Part shown: positions 50,386-57,525 of the stretch, in pieces
Layout of the letters: every line of letters starts with the position of its first letter
How positions within the stretch are numbered: position 1 is the stretch's first letter
Source of the DNA: JBHGBM01 sp041946965
GTDB taxonomy: Bacteria; Acidobacteriota; Terriglobia; Bryobacterales; Bryobacteraceae
Direction of reading: 5' to 3'
Length of the DNA stretch: 57,525 bases
Assembly: GCA_041946965.1 (NCBI GenBank)
Contig: JBHGBM010000029.1
Location: 1 to 57,525 of the forward strand
The notes under the pieces: generated by a model
Seen by the model: only the letters and a program-made list of their open reading frames with translations
The model's database searches: none
What the model was told of the DNA's origin: nothing
Position numbers and translations under genes: made by a program

Positions 50386-50391
50386 TATAAT
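50386..50391 (+). promoter_or_regulatory. -10 element of ribBA (leaderless type)
   Basis: A perfect TATAAT ends 6 bases before the ATG at 50398, so the transcript would begin at the start codon. Only 26 bases separate this gene from the divergent ATPase-HflK gene, whose promoter must lie in or overlap the same stretch. Confidence 0.5.
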
Positions 50392-50397
50392 CGAAGT

Positions 50398-51507
50398 ATG
50401 CCCTTCGCTTCCATCCCCGAGGCCCTCGAAGAACTGCGCGCCGGCCGCATGCTGGTCGTAGTCGATGACGAGGACCGGGAAAACGAGGGCGACCTGACGA
50501 TAGCCGCGGAAACAGTCACTCCCGAAATCATCAATTTTATGGCCACGCACGGACGCGGGTTGATCTGCCTCGCCCTGACGGCCGAACGCTGCGACGCCCT
50601 GCGGTTGCCGTTAATGTCTCCCCATAATACCTCCAATTTCGGCACCGCATTCTGCGAGTCGATCGACGCGCGCGGAGGCACCACCACGGGCATTTCGGCC
50701 TGCGACCGGGCCACCACCATCCGCAAGGCCGTGGACCCGGAGTGCCGCCCCGAGGATCTCGCGCGGCCCGGCCACGTCTTCCCGCTGCGCGCCGTTCCCG
50801 GCGGAGTGCTGGTGCGCGCGGGACAGACCGAGGCCAGCGTGGACCTGGCCCGCCTGGCCGGCATGACGCCCGCGGGAGTGATCTGCGAAATCATGAACGA
50901 GGACGGCACCATGGCGCGCGTGCCGCAACTGGAGGAGTTTTGCGAGCGCCACTCGATGAAACTGATCTCGGTGGCCGAACTGATCCGCTACCGCATGGCC
51001 CATGAGCGCATCGTGCACCGCGCCGCCGAAGGCTGCATCCAAACCGAGTTCGGGCCGTTCCGCAGCATCGCCTTTACGTGTCATGCCGAAACCCACCTGG
51101 CGCTGGTGCGCGGGGAGGTGGCCGGCGAGGAAGGGGTGCTGGTCCGCATGCACCAGCACTGCGTCTTCGGCGACGTGTTCGGCTCCGCCGAGTGCGACTG
51201 CCGCAACCTGATCCGCAGCTCGCTGCGGTGCATCGCCGAAGAGGGACGCGGCGTGCTGGTCTACCTGCGGCACAGCGGGCGCGGGCTGCGCATCAACGAG
51301 GACAAACTCGTGGCGCACTCCCGCGAGTTCATGCACTACGCGGGGACGGCGGGCCAGCGGCAGCTTCAGTATGAAAGCGGCATCGGCGCGCAGATCCTCT
51401 CCGGCCTCGGCCTGCGCACCATACGGCTGCTGACAAACCATCCGCGGAAGATCGTGGCGCTCGAGGGTTTCGGCATCCGCATCGTGGAGCAGGTGCCGGT
51501 GAAATAG
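50398..51507 (+). CDS. ribBA: RibBA-type protein with substituted catalytic residues
   Basis: Riboflavin synthesis: DHBP synthase (about 1-200) joined to GTP cyclohydrolase II (about 205-369). The DHBP part has DDEDRENEGDL (23-33) and CEIMNEDGTMAR, but the metal-binding His of GHTEA is Gln143 (GQTEA). The cyclohydrolase part keeps zinc cysteines 255, 266 and 268, but the usual RQEGRGIGL reads RHSGRGLRI (291-299), and the substrate-binding segment is AGQRQLQYESGIG (318-330) instead of a compact DxRDYGIG type. One or both activities may be lost or changed. Length is normal at 369 residues. Confidence 0.85.
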   Translation: MPFASIPEALEELRAGRMLVVVDDEDRENEGDLTIAAETVTPEIINFMATHGRGLICLALTAERCDALRLPLMSPHNTSNFGTAFCESIDARGGTTTGISACDRATTIRKAVDPECRPEDLARPGHVFPLRAVPGGVLVRAGQTEASVDLARLAGMTPAGVICEIMNEDGTMARVPQLEEFCERHSMKLISVAELIRYRMAHERIVHRAAEGCIQTEFGPFRSIAFTCHAETHLALVRGEVAGEEGVLVRMHQHCVFGDVFGSAECDCRNLIRSSLRCIAEEGRGVLVYLRHSGRGLRINEDKLVAHSREFMHYAGTAGQRQLQYESGIGAQILSGLGLRTIRLLTNHPRKIVALEGFGIRIVEQVPVK

Positions 51508-51526
51508 CGGCGGCGTCCGCCCCGCG

Positions 51527-51742
51527 TTACCCGCCCTTGCCCGGGCGGAACCTGATGGAGTAGAACGCCCCCAGGGCAATCAGCAGCGCGCCCCACCAGA
51601 CGGCCGCGTGCAGGCGCCCCAGCGCCACTTTCTGCGCCGAGGGGTTCGCCCACTCGTAGATGCCAGACCCCAGAATGAGGATTCCGTAAACCAGCAGAAG
51701 CGTGCCGATAAAAAACCAGATCGATATTCTGCTTCCAGGCAT
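51527..51742 (-). CDS. Small two-helix membrane protein
   Basis: A 71-residue product with two hydrophobic segments (about 8-27 and 46-62) joined by a short loop with YEWANPSAQK. TACAAT lies 8 bases upstream of its ATG. It begins 6 bases after the ketopantoate reductase stop, so it could also be read from that operon. I do not recognise the family. Confidence 0.7.
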   Translation of the reverse strand: MPGSRISIWFFIGTLLLVYGILILGSGIYEWANPSAQKVALGRLHAAVWWGALLIALGAFYSIRFRPGKGG

Positions 51743-51748
51743 TGCTCC

Positions 51749-52690
51749 CTATTGTACAGGTTGCAGCAGCCTGGCGCAGGCGTAAACCGCGCGCGTGGCG
51801 GGCATCGCGATGCCGAGCCGGTCTCCGATCTCCAGCACCGCGCCCACAATCGGCTCGAGCTCCAGCCTGCGGCCCGCTTCCAGGTCTTGCAGCATGGAGG
51901 TCTTATGCGCGCCCACTTTCGCCGCTCCGGCCAGCCGCTGCTCGATCCCCACCGGCAGCCGCATGCCGAGCTTCGCGCTCACGGCTTCGCCCTCCTCCAT
52001 GATGGCGCGGGCCAGCGCGCGGGCGTCCGGGTCGCCGGTGATGCGGTCGAGCGTGGCGCGGCCGAGCGCGCTCATCGGGTTGAAAGCCATGTTGCCGAGC
52101 ACCTTGACCCAGATCTCCTCGCGGATGTGCGCGGTGACGGGGCAGCGCAGACCCGCGGCCGCCAGCGCCTGCGCGATCAGGCGGCAGCGCCCGGTGCGTT
52201 CGCCGCCCGGCTCGCCGATGGTGATGCGGCTGCCGGCCACGTGCCGCACCACGCCGGGCTCCATCAACTCCACCGAAAGGTAGACGATGCCGCCTACCAC
52301 GCGGCGGCGCTCGATCGCGGCGGCGATCACGCCGCCCGGGTCCACGCGCTCCAGCGGCAGGTCCGCGAAATACCACCACGGCACGCCATTTTGCAGGGTG
52401 ACCACGGCGGTTTCGGGACCGAGCAGCGGGGCGAGCCGCGGCGCAAGTTCCGTGAGGCTGTGGGCCTTCACTCCGAGAAACACCACGTCCACCGGCCCGA
52501 TCTCGTTCGCATCGCCGGTGGCAGGCGGGTGCGCCTGGAACTCGCTCGCGCCCGTGACGCGCACCCCGCGCGCTGCGATGGCGCCAAGTTGCGCGCCGCG
52601 CGCCAGCAGCCGGACGTCCTGGCCGGCGCGGTGCAGGGCCGCGCCGAGGTACGCGCCCACCGCGCCCGCGCCGGCGATCGCGATCCTCAT
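51749..52690 (-). CDS. panE: 2-dehydropantoate 2-reductase (ketopantoate reductase)
   Basis: Reduces ketopantoate with NADPH in pantothenate and CoA synthesis. The 313-residue product starts with the Rossmann motif GAGAVGAYLG (7-16), has the conserved lysine in EEIWVKVLGNMAFNP and the C-terminal helical domain. The ATG at 52690 overlaps the stop of the acyl-CoA ligase gene by 4 bases. Family members with other 2-keto acid substrates exist, so the exact substrate is not certain. Confidence 0.87.
   Translation of the reverse strand: MRIAIAGAGAVGAYLGAALHRAGQDVRLLARGAQLGAIAARGVRVTGASEFQAHPPATGDANEIGPVDVVFLGVKAHSLTELAPRLAPLLGPETAVVTLQNGVPWWYFADLPLERVDPGGVIAAAIERRRVVGGIVYLSVELMEPGVVRHVAGSRITIGEPGGERTGRCRLIAQALAAAGLRCPVTAHIREEIWVKVLGNMAFNPMSALGRATLDRITGDPDARALARAIMEEGEAVSAKLGMRLPVGIEQRLAGAAKVGAHKTSMLQDLEAGRRLELEPIVGAVLEIGDRLGIAMPATRAVYACARLLQPVQ
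51751..51756 (-). promoter_or_regulatory. -10-like hexamer of the small membrane protein gene
   Basis: TACAAT on the minus strand ends 8 bases before the ATG at 51742; it lies within the last codons of the ketopantoate reductase gene. Confidence 0.4.
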
Positions 52691-54138
52691 ACGAAGGCCT
52701 TGGCCACGTTCAGCCGCTGGATCTTGCCGCTGGCCGTGCGCGGCAGCGCCTTCACGATGTGGATCTTCTTGGGGCACTTGAACTCGGCCAGGCGCTCGCG
52801 GCAGAAGGCGATCAGGCTTTCCTCGGTGAGTTCGGCGCCCTCGCGCGCCACCGCGGCCGCGGCCACTTCCTCGCCCCAGGTGGGATGCGGCATGCCGAAA
52901 CACACGGCCTCCGCGACGGCGGGATGGGAGAGCAGCACGTCGTCGATTTCGCGCGGGCCGATCTTTTCGCCGCCGCGGTTGATCAGCTCTTTCAGGCGCC
53001 CAGTCAGATGCAGGTAGCCGTCTTCATCCAGAACGCCCTGATCGCCCGTGCGGAACCATTCGCCGAAAAACGCTTTCGCGGTGGCCTCGGGGTTGTTCTC
53101 GTACTCGCGGATGACCGTGGGACCCATGATGCACACCTCGCCCGGCTGCCCCGGCGCGAGCGGCTGCCCCTGCTCGTCGAGGATGCGGATTCCGATGCCG
53201 GTTCCGCGCCCCACGCTGGCGGGTTTGCGCACGCCCGGCGGCAGCGGGTTGGATGCCATCTGGTGCGAAGCTTCGGTCATGCCGTAAGCCTCCAGCACGG
53301 GGACGCCGAAGAGGTCTTCCATCCTGCTCATCAGGTCCGGCGCGAGCGCGGAACTGCACGAGCGCACGAAACGCAGCCGGTGCTCGCCGCCGCGGCCGCG
53401 CGCCAGCACGAGTTGATGGATGGAGGGCACCGCCGAGTACCACGTCACGTTGTGCTCGCGCACCAGCCGCCAGAACGCCAGGGGGTTGAAGCGCGAAGGG
53501 ATCACCGCCGCGCCGCCCGAGTACAGCGTGGCCATGGCGGACGCCATCAGGCCATGCACGTGGAACAGCGGCATGAGGCACAGCGAAACGTCCTCCGGCC
53601 CGAGGCGGTACGTGTCACGGATGTTGCCCGCCGAGATCGCCAGGTTGCGATGGCGCAGCGGCACGCGCTTCGGCCGGCCCGTGCTGCCGCTGGTGTGCAA
53701 GACCAGCGCGACGTCGTCGGGTTCGGGCTCGGGCGCGGGGCCGGAAGCGGCCAGGTCCGGGCCGAAGACCGGGATGCCGCGCGCGGCGGCGGCCCGGCAG
53801 GCCTCGTCGCAACCGGCGGCGATGAGCGCGCGCGCGTTGGTGTCCTCCATGTAGAAACAGAACTCTTCGTACTTGTAGTTGGGATTGAGCGGCGCGGCGG
53901 TCGCGGCCATGGCCGCCGCCAGGAACGCCACGACAGTGTCGAGCCCATTCGGCAGCGCGATGGCCACGCGGTCGCCCGGCGCGATGCCCGCGGCGCGCAA
54001 CCCCGCGGCCATGGCGCGCACGCGGCCGCGCAGCCCGCCGTAGCTGACGGCGGTTCCGGTGTCGGGCAGGACGAGCGCCGTATCGGAGCCCGGCGCCGCT
54101 TCGAGCACCTGGGCCAGGGTCCTTGCGGATCGAATCAT
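52687..54138 (-). CDS. AMP-dependent acyl-CoA ligase, oxalate-CoA-ligase-like
   Basis: A 483-residue ANL-family enzyme that makes an acyl-adenylate and then a CoA thioester. The P-loop-like HTSGSTGRPKR, the YGMTEASHQM motif, the FRTGDQG hinge and PRTASGKIQR with the catalytic lysine are all present. The combination SCSSALAP, TEASHQM and ELINRGGEKI resembles plant and yeast oxalate-CoA ligases. Other short carboxylic acids remain possible. TACACT lies 8 bases before the ATG, and the gene is coupled to panE. Confidence 0.85.
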   Translation of the reverse strand: MIRSARTLAQVLEAAPGSDTALVLPDTGTAVSYGGLRGRVRAMAAGLRAAGIAPGDRVAIALPNGLDTVVAFLAAAMAATAAPLNPNYKYEEFCFYMEDTNARALIAAGCDEACRAAAARGIPVFGPDLAASGPAPEPEPDDVALVLHTSGSTGRPKRVPLRHRNLAISAGNIRDTYRLGPEDVSLCLMPLFHVHGLMASAMATLYSGGAAVIPSRFNPLAFWRLVREHNVTWYSAVPSIHQLVLARGRGGEHRLRFVRSCSSALAPDLMSRMEDLFGVPVLEAYGMTEASHQMASNPLPPGVRKPASVGRGTGIGIRILDEQGQPLAPGQPGEVCIMGPTVIREYENNPEATAKAFFGEWFRTGDQGVLDEDGYLHLTGRLKELINRGGEKIGPREIDDVLLSHPAVAEAVCFGMPHPTWGEEVAAAAVAREGAELTEESLIAFCRERLAEFKCPKKIHIVKALPRTASGKIQRLNVAKAFV

Positions 54139-54146
54139 CTTCCCCC

Positions 54147-54152
54147 AGTGTA
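54147..54152 (-). promoter_or_regulatory. -10-like hexamer of the acyl-CoA ligase gene
   Basis: TACACT on the minus strand ends 8 bases before the ATG at 54138. A G-rich stretch (GGGGGA) follows and might also serve as a short ribosome binding site. Confidence 0.4.
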
Positions 54153-54164
54153 GCCGCGTGCAGG

Positions 54165-54170
54165 TAGAAT
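54165..54170 (+). promoter_or_regulatory. -10-like hexamer of the isomerase gene
   Basis: TAGAAT ends 9 bases before the ATG at 54180. It lies only 12 bases from the minus-strand hexamer of the divergent ligase gene. Confidence 0.45.
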
Positions 54171-54179
54171 GGCAGGCGT

Positions 54180-54974
54180 ATGTACAGCAGACGGCATTTC
54201 GGGAAACTCGCGCTGGGAGCCATGGCGGTTCCGGTTTCGCGTTTCGGCGGCGTCACCATCGGCGTGCAATCTTACAGCTTCCGCGACCGCTCGCTCGACG
54301 AGGCCATCCAGGCCATGCGCGAAATCGGTCTCAGCGAGTGCGAGTTGTGGGACGGCCACCTCAAGACGCGCGCGGGCGAACCGGCCGATCTCAAGGTGGT
54401 GGCGAAGAAGTTCAAGGACGCGGGCATCACGTTGTCCGCCTTCAGCTATGCGTTTCGCGACAACCAGAGCGACGCGGAGATCGAAAACGGCTTCCGCATG
54501 GCGCGGGCGCTGGGGGTGAAGATCATCACTTCCTCGGCGAACGTGAGCGTCACGCCGCGCGTGGTGCGATTCGCGGAGAAGTACAAGATCACGGTCGGCA
54601 TGCACGGCCACTCGAAGATCGACGATCCCAACGAGTTCGCCACGCCCGAAAGTTTCGAGAAGGCCATGAAGCAGTCGAAGTACATCGGCGTGAACCTCGA
54701 CATCGGCCACTTCCTCGCGGGCGGGTTCGACCCGGTGGCGTTCACCGAAAAGTGGGCCAGCCGGATGACCATCGTTCACCTGAAGGACCGCAAGAAGAAC
54801 CTGGGTCCCAACATGCCTTTTGGCGAAGGCGACACGCCGGTAAAGGAAGTGCTCCAGCTCATGAAGCGGAAGAAGTACAAGTTCCCCGCCAACATCGAGT
54901 ACGAGTACAAGGGCGCGGACACGGTGGCGGAAGTGCGCAAGTGCCTGGAGTATTGCCGCAGGGCGCTGGCCTGA
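54180..54974 (+). CDS. Sugar phosphate isomerase/epimerase-like TIM barrel protein
   Basis: A 264-residue AP-endonuclease-2-fold protein with a twin-arginine-like start (MYSRRHFGKLALG), suggesting export. GVQSYSFRD, GLSECELWDGH, HGHSKIDDP and LDIGHFLAGG give the strand ends that bind a metal. The family includes inositol- and hydroxypyruvate-type isomerases; substrate unknown. It faces the Gfo/Idh oxidoreductase with 1 base between stop codons, a pairing commonly seen for inositol- or sugar-modifying gene sets. Confidence 0.85.
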   Translation: MYSRRHFGKLALGAMAVPVSRFGGVTIGVQSYSFRDRSLDEAIQAMREIGLSECELWDGHLKTRAGEPADLKVVAKKFKDAGITLSAFSYAFRDNQSDAEIENGFRMARALGVKIITSSANVSVTPRVVRFAEKYKITVGMHGHSKIDDPNEFATPESFEKAMKQSKYIGVNLDIGHFLAGGFDPVAFTEKWASRMTIVHLKDRKKNLGPNMPFGEGDTPVKEVLQLMKRKKYKFPANIEYEYKGADTVAEVRKCLEYCRRALA

Positions 54975-54975
54975 A

Positions 54976-56103
54976 TTAAGCCTTCAGCGCCGCGTTTCCC
55001 ATGTGCGCCGCGGCGGCGGCCGCCACGGCTTCGGCGACCGGCGCGTTGGGCGTGCGGCGTGAGCGCACGCACTCCAAGAAGTTCCGCACGTGGTCGATGG
55101 TGCCGTCGTGCTCGGAGCGCATGGCCACGACAGGCTCCGGCAGGTGCGTCTTCTCCGGCGGCACTTTGCCCTCCGGGTAGATCGCGAAGCCGTCGCGATT
55201 GATGCGCATCATGGCGTCGGTGCCGCGGAAGATGATGTTGCCGCCCTCCATGGTGCACACCAAAGTGCCGTTGTACACCACCTGAAAACCCCGGTATCGC
55301 CACGCGGTGGTGATGGTGTCCGGACACTCCAGGTGCTCGAGCATATACCGCCCGCCCATGGACTTCGCCGATTCCGGCTGGTAGGCGTTCATGTACCAGT
55401 GGATGACGTCGCCGTAATGGGAGTGCAAGTCCGTGAGGTGCCCGCCGCCAAAATCCCAGAACCAGCGCCAGCGGTAGTACTTGAAGGGGTCGAGCGGCTG
55501 CGCGGGCGCGTTGCCCAGCCAGCGCTTCCAGTCGAGTTTCGCGGCGTCCACCTTGGCCTGGGCCGGTGTGAGCCGGCGGTAATTCTGGTACCACGAGGAC
55601 ATCACCAGGGTCACTTTGCCGAGCTTGGGCATGTGCTCGCGCGCCGCCATGAAGTGCGGCCAACTGCGCTGCTGGTAGCCCGCCTGAAGCACGCGCCCGG
55701 TTTCCGCCACGGCCTTTTCGATGAGCGGGCCTTCGGCGATGGTCTTGGTGAGGGGCTTTTCCACGTAGACGTCCTTGCCCGCGCGCACGGCGTCCACGGC
55801 CATGGGGACGTGCCAGTGGTCGGGCGAGCCGACGAAAACGGCGTCAATGTCTTTGCGCTCGAGCAACCGGCGGTAATCCACATACTCCTGCGCGGCGGGC
55901 GCGAACTTGCGAATCTCGGCGCGGCGCGGCTCGTAAACGTCGGCGACCGCCACCAGTTCCGTGTGGGGCTCTTTCACCGCCACGCTGAGCAGGTAGCGGC
56001 AGCGGCCGCCGGTTCCAATTCCGGCGATGCGGATACGGTCGTTGGCCCCCACGACGGCGGCGGCAGCGGACGCGCTCAGGAACACGCGGCGATTGTGACT
56101 CAT
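54976..56103 (-). CDS. Gfo/Idh/MocA-family oxidoreductase
   Basis: NAD(P)-dependent sugar dehydrogenase-like enzyme of 375 residues. I chose the ATG at 56103, which gives MSHNRRVFLSASAAAAVVGAN, a twin-arginine-like signal. The Rossmann core is IAGIGTGGRCR, the catalytic lysine lies in VEKPLTKT and GGGHLTDLHSHYGDVIHW carries the substrate-binding histidine region. A TACCAT hexamer ends 6 bases upstream of the start. Substrate unknown. Confidence 0.9.
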   Translation of the reverse strand: MSHNRRVFLSASAAAAVVGANDRIRIAGIGTGGRCRYLLSVAVKEPHTELVAVADVYEPRRAEIRKFAPAAQEYVDYRRLLERKDIDAVFVGSPDHWHVPMAVDAVRAGKDVYVEKPLTKTIAEGPLIEKAVAETGRVLQAGYQQRSWPHFMAAREHMPKLGKVTLVMSSWYQNYRRLTPAQAKVDAAKLDWKRWLGNAPAQPLDPFKYYRWRWFWDFGGGHLTDLHSHYGDVIHWYMNAYQPESAKSMGGRYMLEHLECPDTITTAWRYRGFQVVYNGTLVCTMEGGNIIFRGTDAMMRINRDGFAIYPEGKVPPEKTHLPEPVVAMRSEHDGTIDHVRNFLECVRSRRTPNAPVAEAVAAAAAAHMGNAALKA

Positions 56104-56109
56104 GGCCGT

Positions 56110-56115
56110 ATGGTA
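56110..56115 (-). promoter_or_regulatory. -10-like hexamer of the oxidoreductase gene
   Basis: TACCAT on the minus strand ends 6 bases before the ATG at 56103. The divergent ABC ATPase starts 40 bases away, with a weaker TATCGT at 56132-56137 ending 6 bases before its own ATG. Confidence 0.35.
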
Positions 56116-56143
56116 CTGCACGCCGGGGTGATATCGTAGTCGC

Positions 56144-56872
56144 ATGGCGGATGTCCTGATCCGCGCCGAGGGCCTTTCCAAGGTCTACAAGTCGGGCGAT
56201 AGCGACCTCGTGGTGTTCCAGGACCTGAACCTGGAAGTGTACTGCGGCGAGCGCCTGGCGCTTGTGGGAGAATCCGGCGCGGGCAAGTCCACTCTTTTGC
56301 ACATGTTAGGCGGCCTCGACAGGCCCAGCGCGGGTACGATATACTACCGGGCGAGAGATCTTTCTGGGCTCGCTGATTCGGAACTCGCCGATTTCCGCAA
56401 TCGCGAAATTGGTTTTGTCTGGCAAATACACTACCTCCTTCCGGAATTCACCGCGCTGGAAAACGTCGCTATGCCGCTGCTGATCCGGGGTATTCCTCTA
56501 TCGCAAGCGGCTCCCCAGGCACGCAATACCCTGGAAGAGGTGGGCCTGGGCGCGCGCGCCACGCATCGCGCGGGCGAACTTTCCGGAGGCGAACAGCAGA
56601 GAGTGGTCCTGGCCCGCGCTTTGGTGGGCAATCCTTCGCTGCTCTTGGCCGATGAGCCTACGGGGAACCTGGACTTCCGGACCGGCGAAATGATCTTCGA
56701 GCTTCTCGAACGGCTCCACAAGGCGCGCGGCCTCACCACCGTCTTCGTGACTCATAATCTTCATTTCGCGCGCCGCTCGGATCGGGTATTGAACCTCGAG
56801 GGAGGCGCGCTGGCGGGATGGATGCCGAATCCCGCGCAACCGGAAACGGGCGGGGAGTATCTTAAGTTGTAG
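56144..56872 (+). CDS. ABC transporter ATP-binding protein, LolD/MacB type
   Basis: A 242-residue ATPase with Walker A GESGAGKST (42-50), the Q-loop in FVWQIHYLLPEFTALENV, signature LSGGEQQR, Walker B LLLADEPTGNLD and the H-loop VFVTHN. The TGNLDFRTG and PEFTALENV features fit the LolD/FtsE/MacB branch. No permease gene (lolC/E) is in the window. It is followed after 15 bases by clpC, so the two may be co-transcribed. The substrate, lipoprotein or small molecule, cannot be told. Confidence 0.88.
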   Translation: MADVLIRAEGLSKVYKSGDSDLVVFQDLNLEVYCGERLALVGESGAGKSTLLHMLGGLDRPSAGTIYYRARDLSGLADSELADFRNREIGFVWQIHYLLPEFTALENVAMPLLIRGIPLSQAAPQARNTLEEVGLGARATHRAGELSGGEQQRVVLARALVGNPSLLLADEPTGNLDFRTGEMIFELLERLHKARGLTTVFVTHNLHFARRSDRVLNLEGGALAGWMPNPAQPETGGEYLKL

Positions 56873-56887
56873 GGGGCGTCACGCTTT

Positions 56888-57525
<638 letters not shown>

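Noticed and set aside
46559..50461. A 1300-codon open frame on the plus strand opposite the ATPase-HflK and hflC genes
   Set aside because: Its product is rich in His, Arg, Gly and Ala with no recognisable domain, while the opposite strand encodes proteins with complete motifs. Long antisense frames are expected at this GC content.

Overview
The window is about 57.5 kb of uniformly GC-rich bacterial chromosome. I infer an Acidobacteriota genome, most likely from the Solibacter/Bryobacter branch. This rests on content style (very large Oar-type TonB-dependent receptors, many twin-arginine sulfatases, a Gfo/Idh oxidoreductase, GH78, an M14 peptidase), not on a marker-gene tree. Both ends cut through genes: mreB on the left and a ClpA/ClpC-type ATPase on the right. 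I found no tRNA, rRNA, CRISPR array, transposase or prophage gene, and no gene-free stretch longer than about 260 bases.

Region by region. (1) 1-8002: the rod-shape and cell-wall elongation cluster mreB-mreC-mreD-mrdA-rodA, then a 259-base leader and an RNase E/G gene whose S1 domain is split by a long charged insertion. The last 34 leader bases fold into a hairpin that buries the gene's own ribosome binding site. (2) 7999-11245: a small secreted protein, a GH50/agarase-like glycosidase and a secreted protein of unknown function. (3) 11248-22041, minus strand: a TonB-dependent receptor, an AddB-like nuclease, an AddA-like helicase-nuclease, a sulfatase and a cytochrome c, tightly spaced or overlapping. 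(4) 22070-30955, plus strand: a sulfatase, an atypical receiver protein, glycogen phosphorylase, a secreted helical protein, an inverted repeat, an M14 carboxypeptidase and a 3-hydroxyisobutyrate-dehydrogenase-family enzyme. (5) 31001-50371, minus strand: a long run starting with a P1B-type metal ATPase fused to an HflK/SPFH domain, followed by HflC, a further HflK-like protein, an alpha-L-rhamnosidase, a sulfatase, a TPR/ST7-like protein, a SnoaL-like protein, a signal-peptide methyltransferase, a small ORF, an S55 (SpoIVB-like) peptidase, a beta-propeller protein and a second large receptor. (6) 50398-57525: ribBA with unusual active-site residues, a small membrane protein, ketopantoate reductase, an oxalate-CoA-ligase-like enzyme, a TIM-barrel isomerase, a Gfo/Idh oxidoreductase, a LolD-type ABC ATPase and clpC.

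Two themes stand out. The first is polysaccharide use: three sulfatases, GH78, a GH50-like enzyme and two receptors fit uptake and breakdown of sulfated or rhamnose-containing glycans. The second is a membrane-quality or metal cassette in which a P1B ATPase and HflK are one polypeptide, directly followed by two more SPFH proteins and no FtsH. I regard that cassette as the best candidate for an undescribed system. A separate DNA-level pattern also deserves attention: many genes have a -10-like hexamer only 6 to 11 bases before the start codon, which suggests frequent leaderless transcription, and two divergent pairs share overlapping -10 elements on both strands.
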